Both the position numbers and the translations under genes were made by a program. This document shows positions 24,549 through 33,137 of a stretch of 48,967 bases of DNA, piece after piece. The notes below the pieces were generated by a model. That model was given only the letters and a program-made list of their open reading frames with translations, ran no database searches and was not told the origin of the DNA. The number at the start of each line of letters is the position of its first letter. Positions within the stretch are counted from its first letter, which is position 1. Source of the DNA: Lachnospiraceae bacterium UBA3310 (lineage in GTDB: Bacteria > Bacillota > Clostridia > Lachnospirales > Lachnospiraceae); assembly GCA_002361355.1 (NCBI GenBank), contig DESQ01000012.1, forward strand, positions 1 to 48,967. Direction: 5' to 3'.

Positions 24549-25541
24549 CTATTTAGCCGCCTCGCTCCCCACCTTATTGACAAGGGGAAGACCATTTTCC
24601 AGCGCATACGCATTTTCCAGCGTTACCTTGGCGATAGCCTGCATAGCCTCTCTGGTAAAAAAGCCCATATGGGAAGTGATCAGCACATTGGGAAAAGTCA
24701 TGAGCCGCGCCAGGTTTTCGTCCCGCATGATCTCATTGGACTTATCCTCGTAAAAGATTCCTTCCTCCTCCTCGTAAACATCCAGACCCACGCCGCCGAA
24801 CTTTCCGTCCACCAATCCGTCAATCAGCGCGTCCGTGTCAATCAACCCGCCTCTGGAGGTGTTGACCAGATATACGCCGTTCTTCATATTTGCAATGGTC
24901 TGCGCATTGACGAGGTGTTTTGTCTCCGAAGTCAGGGGACAGTGCAGGGAAATCACGTCCGACCGCTCCATAAGCTCCTGTGCAGACACATACTCCGCCT
25001 CCAGATCCTTGTTGGGATAAGGATCGTACGCCAGCACTTCCATGCCGAATCCGTTGCAAATTCGGATCATGGCCTGCCCGATCTTACCCGTACCCACGAT
25101 ACCCGCAGTCTTATGGTACAAATCCACGCCCATGAGGCCGTGCAGACTCATGTTAAACTCCCTTGTCCGGTTATACGCCTTGTGTGTATAGCGGTTCACG
25201 GTCATAAGCATCGTCATGGCAAATTCTGCCACCGCCTCCGGCGAATAACTGGGCACACGCAGCACCTGTATCTTATCCTCAGCCGCCTTTACGTCCACAT
25301 GATTAAAACCGGCGCTTCGAAGCAGCAGCGCTTTCACGTGCATATCATAGAGCTGCTGAATCATATTTGCATTGACATAATCGTTTACAAAAATACAGAC
25401 CGCATCATATCCCTTCGCCAGAGAAACCGTCTCCTCATGAAAAGGCACTTCATAAAAATGAATCTCAAACCCATATTCCTTACCCATAGGTTCAAACCAG
25501 ATTCTGTCATAAGGTTTTGTACTGAAAAAAGCTATTTTCAT
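24549..25541 (-). CDS. ldhA: D-lactate dehydrogenase
   Basis: It reduces pyruvate to D-lactate with NADH, regenerating NAD in fermentation. The 330-residue protein shows the NAD-binding motif GIVGTGKIGQAM (about 147-158), the catalytic triad Arg230 (NTSRGGLIDT), Glu259 (DVYEEE) and His291 (ITSHMGFFT), and the substrate Arg75 (LLLRSAGFNHVD). The N-terminus MKIAFFSTKPYDR is typical of the D-LDH group rather than of phosphoglycerate dehydrogenase. AAGGAGG precedes the ATG by 6 bases. It is separated from the upstream operon by a terminator. Confidence 0.93.
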   Translation of the reverse strand: MKIAFFSTKPYDRIWFEPMGKEYGFEIHFYEVPFHEETVSLAKGYDAVCIFVNDYVNANMIQQLYDMHVKALLLRSAGFNHVDVKAAEDKIQVLRVPSYSPEAVAEFAMTMLMTVNRYTHKAYNRTREFNMSLHGLMGVDLYHKTAGIVGTGKIGQAMIRICNGFGMEVLAYDPYPNKDLEAEYVSAQELMERSDVISLHCPLTSETKHLVNAQTIANMKNGVYLVNTSRGGLIDTDALIDGLVDGKFGGVGLDVYEEEEGIFYEDKSNEIMRDENLARLMTFPNVLITSHMGFFTREAMQAIAKVTLENAYALENGLPLVNKVGSEAAK

Positions 25542-25621
25542 AATTTCCTCCTTATTACCATTTTTAATCGAAACCTGTGTTTCAGATGTTTAGTATCCGC
25601 AAAAGCTTTTAAAGTATTCTC

Positions 25622-25653
25622 AAAAAAGGAGGCGCTGCGCTGCAGAGCCTCCT
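25622..25653 (-). terminator. Terminator of the metG-hydrolase-small protein unit
   Basis: AGGAGGC (25627-25633) pairs with GCCTCCT (25647-25653), with further pairing inside the loop, followed on the - strand by T residues. It lies 14 bases past the small membrane protein stop. Confidence 0.85.
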
Positions 25654-25666
25654 GTCGCTTGTATCC

Positions 25667-26008
25667 TTACTCCTGATCCTTTTCTGCAAATAAGCCGTCA
25701 AAAAAACCGTTTACACTGTCCTTAATGCTCTGCAAAAAACCTTCTTTTGCACCTTCCACAGCGCTGTCCACAGCCTCCTCAATAACCTGATCCGCCTGTT
25801 CGACCGCATCTCCCAGCGCTTCGTCGGCCTGCTCCACTGCGGCGGAACCATACTCCTCATACACGCCTTTCACCTGATCCGCGATCTCCCCCGCTTCCGA
25901 TCCGATATTTTCTATGGCAGGCGTCTTTCCATCGCGCGGCTGGGTAACAGCTAAATACGCCACGCCAAGAATCGCCGCCAGACACAGAAGTCTTAAAAAT
26001 TTTTTCAT
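25667..26008 (-). CDS. Small membrane-anchored acidic protein, unknown
   Basis: This 113-residue protein begins with a lysine-flanked hydrophobic segment (KKFLRLLCLAAILGVAYLAV, residues 2-21) that could be a signal anchor. The remainder is hydrophilic, acidic and helical, with repeated AVEQADEAL/AVEQADQVI/AVDSAVEG heptad-like units and a C-terminal amphipathic FFDGLFAEKD. I do not recognise a family. GAGGAGAAGG precedes the ATG. It begins 13 bases after the hydrolase gene and so belongs to that transcript. A role at the membrane surface is all that can be inferred. Confidence 0.7.
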   Translation of the reverse strand: MKKFLRLLCLAAILGVAYLAVTQPRDGKTPAIENIGSEAGEIADQVKGVYEEYGSAAVEQADEALGDAVEQADQVIEEAVDSAVEGAKEGFLQSIKDSVNGFFDGLFAEKDQE

Positions 26009-26021
26009 ACCTTCTCCTCAA

Positions 26022-26960
26022 TCAAGTAACCTTCTGTAAAATAAAACGATAAATGTCCCCGTATACATCCTCCCTGTCGGCTTCATTCAATATCTCATGT
26101 CTGTCGCCCGGATAGAGCTTTAACTGCAACTGTTCCATGCCAAGCGCTTCAAAGGCGTGAAAAACTTTCTCCACATCTCTGCCGTAATTTCCAACCGGAT
26201 CTTCCTTGCCAGACGCAAAAAGAATCGGAAGATTCTTCGGCATCTGCTGCAGTTTTTCCGTATCATACAGATTCCAGATCAATTTCATCAGCGTCTGAAA
26301 ACCGTTTGCCGTAAAGACGAACTGGCATAGGGGATCTTCTCTGAGACGCTTTACATTCGCAGGCTCTACGCTGACCCAACTGCCGGAATCATGCGGGCCT
26401 GCCTTCAGCCCCTTATTGTATGCGCGAAACAGAATTTCGTCCAACCGTCTGCATATATGCCTGGGCCCCGCAAAAATACTGATCAGAGTCGCAAATGTCC
26501 ACGCAAAGATAACCATACGTTTCGGCTGCATACCCGTTCCCATAATAACGGCGCCGTCTATGCCGCTGCCATAGCGCATCAGGTAATTGCGCAGGATAAA
26601 AGAACCCATGCTGTGCCCCAAAATGATATAGGGAATGCCCGGATACTGTTCCTGCATCATCTTCTTGAGTCTGTGTTCGTCCCGCACAAGCACCGTAGCC
26701 GCATCTTCTTTGCAAAAATAGCCCCGAATTTCCCCTTCTTTTACAGACAGTCCGTGTCCCAGATGATCGTCTCCCACCACAAGAATGCCTTTCCCTGCCA
26801 TGAACCGCGCAAAGGCATCGTAGCGGTCAATGTATTCCGACATACCGTGTACGATCTGTAAAATACAGATGGGTTTCTCCGTTTCCGGAATCCATTTAAT
26901 CGCATGAAGTTTGTGTTCCCCGTCCCGCGAGCCAAAATAAAATTCCTGTTTTTCTATCAT
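26022..26960 (-). CDS. Alpha/beta hydrolase, monoacylglycerol lipase-like
   Basis: The 312-residue protein has the oxyanion segment QIVHGMSEYIDRYDAFA, the nucleophile elbow GHSMGS (nucleophilic Ser near residue 117), an acid in SGKEDPVGN (about 254) and the catalytic His in YPGDRHEILNE (about 286). This matches the Hydrolase_4 / lysophospholipase-monoglyceride lipase group. No signal peptide is seen, so it acts in the cytosol or at the inner membrane face. Its substrate is probably an acylglycerol or other carboxyl ester. It starts 28 bases after metG and is followed by the small anchored protein in the same unit. Confidence 0.88.
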   Translation of the reverse strand: MIEKQEFYFGSRDGEHKLHAIKWIPETEKPICILQIVHGMSEYIDRYDAFARFMAGKGILVVGDDHLGHGLSVKEGEIRGYFCKEDAATVLVRDEHRLKKMMQEQYPGIPYIILGHSMGSFILRNYLMRYGSGIDGAVIMGTGMQPKRMVIFAWTFATLISIFAGPRHICRRLDEILFRAYNKGLKAGPHDSGSWVSVEPANVKRLREDPLCQFVFTANGFQTLMKLIWNLYDTEKLQQMPKNLPILFASGKEDPVGNYGRDVEKVFHAFEALGMEQLQLKLYPGDRHEILNEADREDVYGDIYRFILQKVT

Positions 26961-26988
26961 TTTTTCTTCCCCGGTAATCGCATTCCCT

Positions 26989-29004
26989 TTAGCAAATCTC
27001 CGCTCCTGCCGGCATGAACCGTTCGGGCGTCATCACCGCAAGATTGCCTTCCTCATCCGCCGCGCTTAAGATCATACCCTCAGACATCTGTCCCGCGATC
27101 TCTCTGGGTTTCAGGTTAACAAGCACCATAACTCTCTTTCCCACAAGTTCCTCCGGCTTATAGTACTGCTTAATGCCGGAGAGAATCTGCCTCGTACTGC
27201 CTCCCACCTGTATTTTGAATTTCAAAAGTTTCTTTGATTTTGGCACTTCCTCACATTCGAGCACCAACCCCACCTGAAACTGGCATTTGTCAAAATCATC
27301 ATAGGTGATCTCAGCCTTCGGCGCAAGATCCACAAATTTTTCATCCATACCTGTCCCGGTCTCCTCTTTTGCCCCGGCCTTTCTTTTCGCAAACATTGCT
27401 TCCACCTTCTCCATGACCTCGGCAAGATCCTGTCTTGCAAAAAGGATTTCGGGCGTCTGTGTCACCTGCGTGCCGGAAGGATAGAGCGCAGACGCCGTGG
27501 CGGTATCCTGCTCCGCCGCACACTTCTCCAGCACGGCAAACGCTATTAACGGCGCGTTCATCTGCCCGGAAATCCGTTTCGCGGTATCCGGCATATAAGG
27601 CTCTAAAAGAGACGCGCCCACCAAAATCGCATTGGAAAGATTGTACAGTACAGTGGCCAGCCTGTCGCGCTTCGTCTCATCCTTGGCGAGCGCCCAAGGC
27701 ATCGTCTCGTCAATGTATTTATTGCTGCGCTTAAAGAGGGTAAAGATCTCCGTAATCGCATCCGCCACCCGCAGCTCATCCATCTTGCAGGACACTCTGC
27801 TATAGGTTTCTGTGACAACACGGAACAGATCGGCGTCCACATCCTCCGCGCCCGCATCCACACCAACTTTCTTATTTTCCACCTTGCCGCCAAAATATTT
27901 ATTGCTCATGGAAATGGTTCTGTTGACCAGATTTCCCAGCGTATTCGCAAGATCAGAATTCATGCGCTCCACCATGAGATCCCAGGTAATCACGCCATCA
28001 TTCTCGAAGGGCATCTCATGCAGCACAAAATAACGCACCGCGTCCACGCCGAAGAAATCAATCAGATCGTCGGCATAAATCACATTTCCCTTGGACTTAC
28101 TCATCTTGCCGTCACCCTGTAAAAGCCAGGGATGTCCGAACACCTGCTTCGGCAGGGGCTCTCCCATCGCCATGAGGAAAATAGGCCAGTAAATCGTGTG
28201 GAAACGAATGATATCCTTGCCGATCAGATGCAGATCTGCCGGCCAGAATTTTTGATACTGATCACTGCTGTTTCCGTCAGCGTCATATCCGATCCCAGTA
28301 ATATAGTTTGTCAGCGCATCCATCCAGACATAGACCACATGCTTGTCGTCGAAATCCACAGGGATACCCCATTTGTAGGAAGTTCTTGACACGCACAGAT
28401 CCTGCAGTCCCGGCAGGAGGAAATTATTCATCATCTCGTTTTTGCGGGAGACAGGCTGAATAAATTCCGGGTGGGTATTGATATGCTCGATCAGCTTATC
28501 GGCATACTTACTCATTTTAAAGAAATATGCCTCCTCCTTCGCGGGCTTCACTTCCCTGCCACAGTCCGGGCATTTGCCGTCCACAAGCTGCGACTCTGTC
28601 CAGAAGGACTCGCAGGGCGTACAGTACATTCCCTCGTAATACCCTTTATAGATATCTCCCTGATCGTGCAGTTTCTTAAAAATCTTCTGCACCTGTTTTT
28701 CATGGTAATCATCTGTCGTGCGGATAAATTTGTCATAAGATGTATTTAACGCGTCACAGATCCTGCGAATTTCACCCGCCACACGATCCACATAAGCCTT
28801 CGGCGTAACGCCCGTCTCCTGCGCTTTCAGCTCAATCTTCTGCCCATGCTCGTCCGTGCCCGTCTGAAAGAACACATCGTAACCGTCTTTCCGCTTAAAG
28901 CGGGCAATGCTGTCCGCCAGCACGATCTCATAGCTGTTCCCCACATGCGGGACGCCGGAGGTATAGGCAATCGCCGTTGTAATATAATATTTTCCCTTAT
29001 TCAT
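26989..29004 (-). CDS. metG: Methionyl-tRNA synthetase
   Basis: MetG charges tRNA-Met. The 671-residue protein starts MNKGKYYITTAIAYTSGVPHVGN (HIGH-like HVGN), has the zinc knuckle CTPCESF...CPDCGR, the KMSKS loop (GKMSKSKGNVI), the anticodon-binding helices, and a C-terminal EMAP-like tRNA-binding domain (YDDFDKCQFQVGLVLECEEV to the end) that dimerises the enzyme. I use the ATG at 29004, with AAGGA 8 bases upstream; a start at 29040 adds a basic non-homologous tail. No T-box leader is visible in the 84 bases between it and the secreted-protein gene. Confidence 0.96.
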   Translation of the reverse strand: MNKGKYYITTAIAYTSGVPHVGNSYEIVLADSIARFKRKDGYDVFFQTGTDEHGQKIELKAQETGVTPKAYVDRVAGEIRRICDALNTSYDKFIRTTDDYHEKQVQKIFKKLHDQGDIYKGYYEGMYCTPCESFWTESQLVDGKCPDCGREVKPAKEEAYFFKMSKYADKLIEHINTHPEFIQPVSRKNEMMNNFLLPGLQDLCVSRTSYKWGIPVDFDDKHVVYVWMDALTNYITGIGYDADGNSSDQYQKFWPADLHLIGKDIIRFHTIYWPIFLMAMGEPLPKQVFGHPWLLQGDGKMSKSKGNVIYADDLIDFFGVDAVRYFVLHEMPFENDGVITWDLMVERMNSDLANTLGNLVNRTISMSNKYFGGKVENKKVGVDAGAEDVDADLFRVVTETYSRVSCKMDELRVADAITEIFTLFKRSNKYIDETMPWALAKDETKRDRLATVLYNLSNAILVGASLLEPYMPDTAKRISGQMNAPLIAFAVLEKCAAEQDTATASALYPSGTQVTQTPEILFARQDLAEVMEKVEAMFAKRKAGAKEETGTGMDEKFVDLAPKAEITYDDFDKCQFQVGLVLECEEVPKSKKLLKFKIQVGGSTRQILSGIKQYYKPEELVGKRVMVLVNLKPREIAGQMSEGMILSAADEEGNLAVMTPERFMPAGAEIC

Positions 29005-29088
29005 GACACGCTTCCTTTCCACTTTCCTTCTAATCTTCAAGTCTATCCTAAAGGGTTCCGATTGTCAATTCCCGCGGGGTTCAGTTGC

Positions 29089-29907
29089 TTATTTATACCA
29101 TAAATGCGTCACAAATCCATTGTAGTTTATAACAGTGCCCGCCTTCAAATCAGGAAGATAGAGAAAATTGCACACTCTGTACCCGGTATGATCCCCGTCA
29201 ATCTGATGCCCGACGCGCATCAGTACCTGATACTGTGCCGCCGGCGTGAAACTGATGCTGGCGTTATCCGGGCCATAATAGTAGACGATAACATCCTTCA
29301 TATCCTCCGGAACGGTATAGGTCGTCGTATAATTACCGTTGTTTACAACATCGCCGCTGCTGTAGCCTCTCCCGCTTCCCGCCGCAGCGCCTTCCTCATA
29401 TCCGTTCTGATAATGGCGCTGGTTATCTCCTCCCGTGCCTATAATCAAATGTCCGTCAACCCATGCGGCTGTTCCCGCCGACAAATTGTCTTCTTTTGCC
29501 GCCGATACATCCGCCGGCACGGACTGGCTTGCCGCAATGCCTTCCAGAAGCGTGTCAAAATCAACTTCCAACGGATCAACCGCGTTTTCTCCGGACGGCT
29601 TTGTATGTGCAACTCGGATATCCTGCTCCGTTTTCAGGGATATCCCGTCTTCCGTTGTAAAATAGGTATTGATGGCGGTAAGCTGATCTGCCACCCCGCG
29701 CTTAAACAAGTCAAGCCGATCCGCCAGCATATAGAAATCCGCCGAATCAACCACCACCGCATCGCCGCCATTTTGATAGGTTATCTTCCCGTAAGATTTC
29801 AGCCCCTTTCTGGTAGCACCGCCCATTTCATCCGCCGCCAGCGCTATGCCGCATGTGCCAGCCAGTATTGCCATAGCCAGTATCATAGATAAAAATCGTT
29901 TCCTCAT
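29089..29907 (-). CDS. Secreted protein of unknown function (operon gene 3)
   Basis: The 272-residue protein has a clear signal peptide (MRKRFLSMILAMAILAGTCG, cleavage near ALAA-DE). The mature part starts with YGKITYQNGGDAVVVDSADF and continues with a Gly/Ser/Asn-rich middle (about 155-195) and a beta-rich C-terminus (VIVYYYGPDNASISFTPAAQ, ending THLWYK). No catalytic motif or wall-anchor signal is seen. The segment ending SADFYMLADRL resembles GADFMLLHEKL in the preceding gene product, so the two may share a domain. Its ATG overlaps the stop of that gene (ATGA), and GGAG lies upstream. I do not recognise the family. Confidence 0.75.
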   Translation of the reverse strand: MRKRFLSMILAMAILAGTCGIALAADEMGGATRKGLKSYGKITYQNGGDAVVVDSADFYMLADRLDLFKRGVADQLTAINTYFTTEDGISLKTEQDIRVAHTKPSGENAVDPLEVDFDTLLEGIAASQSVPADVSAAKEDNLSAGTAAWVDGHLIIGTGGDNQRHYQNGYEEGAAAGSGRGYSSGDVVNNGNYTTTYTVPEDMKDVIVYYYGPDNASISFTPAAQYQVLMRVGHQIDGDHTGYRVCNFLYLPDLKAGTVINYNGFVTHLWYK

Positions 29908-30494
29908 CCATTTTCTCCTTCCTCAATCATGCAATCGTTTCCCGAAACAGATACCTCAGGCGTTTCCTCTTCGTCCGCCTTCCATGTTTCCTCCGCTTCT
30001 GATACTTCCAGTGTCTCTTCTTCGTCCGCCTTCCATGCTTCCTCCGCTTCTAATGCTCCCGGTGTCTCTTCTGCATCCGCCTTCCATGTTTCCTCCGCTT
30101 CCGGTATTTCCGGCTCCTCTTCCATGATCTCCATCTGTCCGTTTACTACGTATTCTTCCACCGCAGGCGTTTCATCCGAATCGCATGCCGTGCTTTCTCC
30201 ACTCTCAGCTTCCTCTCCGTGCGCATAAGATACCGGATCAAAAATTTCCCCCGAAATGGCAGCCAGCTTTTCATGCAGGAGCATAAAATCCGCCCCATAA
30301 ATCCCCGCCTTCTCTTCGTCGTCCCAATACACCATATTTCCACGGGTGGCAAGCTCCCGCGCTTCCCTCTTTTTCTCATCCTGACCCGCAGACAGTTCTT
30401 TTGCCCACACAGTCAACGGCGCCGCCGGCCGCGCTATCGCCATGCATAATGCCATGCACAAAACGGCCGTAAAAATCCAACCCTTTTTTCTCAC
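29904..30494 (-). CDS. Secreted acidic repeat protein (operon gene 2)
   Basis: The 196-residue protein starts at GTG with GGGAGG 7 bases upstream. It has a signal peptide (about residues 1-31, ending PLTVWA). A region resembling the next gene product follows (GNMVYWDDEEKAGIYGADFM), and then a strongly acidic tail with three 17-residue repeats of the form EETWKADEEETPEVSEA (residues 134-184). It is probably exported and extended in its C-terminal half. There is no anchor motif. It is translationally coupled to the following secreted protein by a four-base overlap. The family is unknown. Confidence 0.7.
   Translation of the reverse strand: MRKKGWIFTAVLCMALCMAIARPAAPLTVWAKELSAGQDEKKREARELATRGNMVYWDDEEKAGIYGADFMLLHEKLAAISGEIFDPVSYAHGEEAESGESTACDSDETPAVEEYVVNGQMEIMEEEPEIPEAEETWKADAEETPGALEAEEAWKADEEETLEVSEAEETWKADEEETPEVSVSGNDCMIEEGENG
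29943..30095. repeat. Three tandem 51-bp repeats inside a secreted-protein gene
   Basis: Three direct repeats of 51 bp, containing GTCCGCCTTCCATG-type cores on the + strand, encode three 17-residue units. The copies differ at several positions, so they are not recent perfect duplications. Copy number could vary between strains. Confidence 0.85.
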
Positions 30495-30510
30495 TTGTTT
30501 TCCTCCCTGT

Positions 30511-31440
30511 TTACTTATTCGTCTGCTTTGGCATCAGATACAGTGTGTTTGTCTCTTCTTCATAACGATAGGAAAGGGAATCGGAAGCCAGTGTTTCCAT
30601 TTTCTCACGCATCTTTTCCAATGCCGCTTTCAGTTCTCTCTCCAGCTCATCCATATCGTCGACAAGACGGCCCACGCGCTGGTCAATTTCTTTCATATTA
30701 TCTCCCAGCGCGGTTTTAAAACTCTTCTCCACCTCGGACAGCCTTTCCCAAAGCTTTTCGTCCTCCTTCTCCAGCGCCTTGATTTTTTCGTGAACCCCTG
30801 CCATATCCGTACGCGCCTGTTCTATTTCTTTCCGAAGCTCTCCGATCTGCTCCTGTATTGCCGGAATCTTTTCCCCGTCTATCACCTGTACTGCATTCGA
30901 CAGCTCCGTCACCTTCCTCTCCAGCGCAGCAATATTTTCCACGACAGTTTTGGTCTCCCGCTCCAGCACGGAAAGTTTTTCCGTCACTTTTGCATCCCCC
31001 TCCCGATATTCTCTGACTATCGTCTCAATTTCCGCCTGCGCTTTCTCCATCGTCGTCTGCAGTTCTTTTATTTTCTCTGAAAGCTCGTTTGTGTTCGTAA
31101 GATATTCCTGTCGGAGCGCCTCGCCGGAATCCGCCGACATATACGCCGCCAGTTTCTCTTCATGGGTACTTTTCACAAGTCCCTGTGCCTCCTCTGCGCC
31201 CTGTATTTCCCCCGCTTCCTGTAATTCCTGCGCTTTTTGCAGCTCGGCCACCTTCTTTGCCGACTCTTCTTTCCGTTTTTCCTGCACGCTGTGTCCCCAC
31301 CACAAAAGCAGGAGCAACAGCACGATAATCACCACAGCCACAGCGCCGGTCACCACCAGGGAAAGTTGGTTTTCCTTTCTCTCAGGATCATTCCTCCACT
31401 CGTTAAAACAATCTGACATTCTTGTCATAAATTCTCGCAT
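30511..31440 (-). CDS. Membrane-anchored coiled-coil protein (operon gene 1)
   Basis: The 309-residue protein has a short cytoplasmic N-terminus (1-26), one membrane helix (about 27-49), and then a long region dominated by heptad repeats (about 50-290, with runs such as VTEKLSVLERETKTVVENIA and ELRKEIEQARTDMAGVHEKI). It ends in a short non-coiled tail (YRYEEETNTLYLMPKQ). The coiled coil is probably outside the membrane. AAAGGAGG lies 5-6 bases before the ATG, a very strong site. The two genes behind it encode secreted proteins, so it may tether or space them at the surface. No family is recognised. Confidence 0.75.
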   Translation of the reverse strand: MREFMTRMSDCFNEWRNDPERKENQLSLVVTGAVAVVIIVLLLLLLWWGHSVQEKRKEESAKKVAELQKAQELQEAGEIQGAEEAQGLVKSTHEEKLAAYMSADSGEALRQEYLTNTNELSEKIKELQTTMEKAQAEIETIVREYREGDAKVTEKLSVLERETKTVVENIAALERKVTELSNAVQVIDGEKIPAIQEQIGELRKEIEQARTDMAGVHEKIKALEKEDEKLWERLSEVEKSFKTALGDNMKEIDQRVGRLVDDMDELERELKAALEKMREKMETLASDSLSYRYEEETNTLYLMPKQTNK

Positions 31441-31509
31441 AAAAACCTCCTTTATTCTCTTTTCTTTTTCCTTTCAACATTTGGAATCCATCGGCGATCT
31501 GCCGTAGAC

Positions 31510-31539
31510 CCGCGCAGAAAATGCGCGGAATAAAGTATA
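31510..31539 (-). promoter_or_regulatory. TATACT element and 5' hairpin upstream of the coiled-coil operon
   Basis: On the - strand TATACT (31534-31539) is followed within about six bases by a GC-rich hairpin, CCGCGCA with TGCGCGG (31510-31528). No convincing -35 box is present. The rest of the 31441-31719 gap holds a ribosome site and the map terminator but no further gene. Confidence 0.35.
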
Positions 31540-31623
31540 CTTTAATGTGTCTCCAAAGATTGTATCCTCACGATACCAAACCCGTTTGCTTTTTTCAATA
31601 TCGGAATGTTGCACAAGTTTTAG

Positions 31624-31667
31624 AAAAAAGGAAAACCAGAGTGCCCGTTGTCCCCGATGCACTCTGG
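31624..31667 (-). terminator. Terminator of map
   Basis: CCAGAGTGC (31636-31644) pairs with GCACTCTGG (31659-31667), flanked by T-rich runs on both strands. It lies about 50 bases past the map stop and could act in both directions. Confidence 0.8.
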
Positions 31668-31719
31668 TTTTTTCTATCACAAACGAAATTCCGTTATATC
31701 TGATTTACTTCCTAAATTT

Positions 31720-32592
31720 TTAGTAAGTCAGGATCTCGTAGCCATCCTCCGTAACCGCCAGCGTTACCTCCCACTGTGCGGAAGGTTTCCCGTCGTCGGT
31801 GTAAACCGTCCATCCATCCTCATCGTCAATATAAATATCCGCCTTTCCCATATTCACCATGGGCTCAATGGTAAACACCATTCCCGGCACCATCAACATT
31901 TCCGTGCCCTTCGGCGTCACATAACTGACAAAAGGCTCCTCATGAAATTCCAGCCCGATGCCATGCCCGCCAATCTCCCTCACAATGGAATAGCCGTTCT
32001 TCTTCGCATAATCGTTGATCGCCTGCGCCATATCTCCCAGAAAATTCCAGGGTTTTACCTGCTCTAACCCCACGTCAATGCATTCTCTCGCCACCTGTAC
32101 CAGTCTGCGCGTCTCCTCCGGTACATTTCCCAACATAAACATGCGTGAGGAATCCGAAAAGTATCCCTTGTATATCGTCGACACATCTACATTGACAATA
32201 TCGCCATCCTTGAGAAACCGCTTCTCGTCAGGTATGCCGTGGCATACCACTTCATTGATGGAAGTACAGACGCTTTTCGGAAATCCCTCATAACCCAACG
32301 GTGCAGCAATACCGCCCATCTCCTTCGTCATGTCACTGACAATCCTGTCTATCTCCTCCGTGCTCATGCCGATGTGGATCTGTTTCTCGATTTCATCCAG
32401 AATCGCAATATTGAGCTTGCTGCTCTCCCTGATTCCCTGAATCTGTTCGGGCGTCTTAAGGATATCATGGCGCGGAACAATATGTCCCTGCAGGGCATAC
32501 GCTTCCACCTTTTCATCCATCGCCATATGGCACGCCTTGTACTTTTTCCCGCTGCCGCACCAACAGGCATCATTTCTTCCCAGTTTTTTCAT
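31720..32592 (-). CDS. map: Methionine aminopeptidase type I with SEC-C zinc motif
   Basis: It removes the initiator methionine from new proteins. Residues 1-25 form a SEC-C motif (CWCGSGKKYKACH, with Cys10, Cys12, Cys21, His22), a small zinc-binding extension shared with SecA and probably involved in ribosome or protein contact. The catalytic domain follows with metal ligands in VNVDVSTIYKGYFSDSSRMF (two Asp), GHGIGLEFHEEP (His), TIEPMV (Glu) and AQWEVTLAV (Glu). The 290-residue length equals the type I core plus the extension. The gene appears monocistronic, ending at a terminator. Confidence 0.94.
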   Translation of the reverse strand: MKKLGRNDACWCGSGKKYKACHMAMDEKVEAYALQGHIVPRHDILKTPEQIQGIRESSKLNIAILDEIEKQIHIGMSTEEIDRIVSDMTKEMGGIAAPLGYEGFPKSVCTSINEVVCHGIPDEKRFLKDGDIVNVDVSTIYKGYFSDSSRMFMLGNVPEETRRLVQVARECIDVGLEQVKPWNFLGDMAQAINDYAKKNGYSIVREIGGHGIGLEFHEEPFVSYVTPKGTEMLMVPGMVFTIEPMVNMGKADIYIDDEDGWTVYTDDGKPSAQWEVTLAVTEDGYEILTY

Positions 32593-32675
32593 GATCGTGT
32601 CATCTCCATTCCCTAACCTTACCTATCATACCACATCGGAACAGGAAATGCACCATCATCCCAGCCAGGAAAATA

Positions 32676-33014
32676 TCATTTGGCGCGTTGTTTTTCCAAA
32701 GTTTCCAGAAAAGCCTCCACACTTCCATGATGCCAGAAGTCCACAAACCGTTCTGCCATCTCTCCCACATATTCTTCCTGGGGCACCAGAATCCGATAGA
32801 AGAACAATCTTCCCTGCCTGTGGCTCTCCAAATATGATTTTCTCACAAGCCTTGCCAGAAACGTGGAAACCGTCTGTGGCTTCCAGTCCCTATGATACGC
32901 CTCGTTGACCCGCCGCGTAATTTCCATCAGACTGAGTTCTTTCTCTGCGTCCCACAATGTTTTCATGACCATCTGTTCACAATCCGTCAGATTTTTAAGC
33001 TGCATTTGCATCAT
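32676..33014 (-). CDS. BlaI/MecI/CopY-family repressor
   Basis: The protein of about 112 residues is a winged-helix repressor: LTDCEQMVMKTLWDAEKELS opens the domain, MEITRRVNEAYHRDWKPQTV is the recognition region, and STFLARLVRKSYLESHRQGR forms the wing, followed by a dimerisation tail. Members are often released by a BlaR1-type protease, but no blaR1 gene is adjacent. It is divergent from the MATE exporter gene and may control it. The start is at one of three clustered ATG codons (33014, 33011, 33005) behind GAGAGG; upstream residues are promoter sequence. Confidence 0.88.
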   Translation of the reverse strand: MMQMQLKNLTDCEQMVMKTLWDAEKELSLMEITRRVNEAYHRDWKPQTVSTFLARLVRKSYLESHRQGRLFFYRILVPQEEYVGEMAERFVDFWHHGSVEAFLETLEKQRAK

Positions 33015-33056
33015 TTTTCCTCTCCGCTTCGCGTCGCTTATTTTTCTTATGCGGCT

Positions 33057-33085
33057 ATTATATTTTATTATCCGTAGAATGGCAA
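33057..33085 (-). promoter_or_regulatory. Promoter of the BlaI-family gene
   Basis: On the - strand TTGCCA (33080-33085) and a perfect TATAAT (33057-33062) are 17 bases apart, about 43 bases from the first ATG. Confidence 0.75.
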
Positions 33086-33137
33086 GCGAAAATTCCACTA
33101 AATTTCATGTTTGCTAAACCAGTCGTCAAAATACAAG

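Noticed and set aside
24669..25676. Long + strand open frame (335 codons) opposite ldhA
   Set aside because: It is rich in His, Arg and Cys as expected for an antisense shadow, has no family motif, and the opposite strand is an unmistakable D-lactate dehydrogenase.
28980..29090. Possible T-box or SAM riboswitch before metG
   Set aside because: The gap is only 84 bases and has neither the T-box TGGNACC element nor a terminator.
29943..30095. Repeats at 30 kb considered as a CRISPR array
   Set aside because: The repeats are contiguous 51-bp coding units without spacers and lie in frame in a signal-peptide protein.
31474..31680. 68-codon - strand frame between map and the coiled-coil gene
   Set aside because: It runs through the map terminator and the 5' hairpin, has no ribosome site, and its sequence looks non-protein-like.
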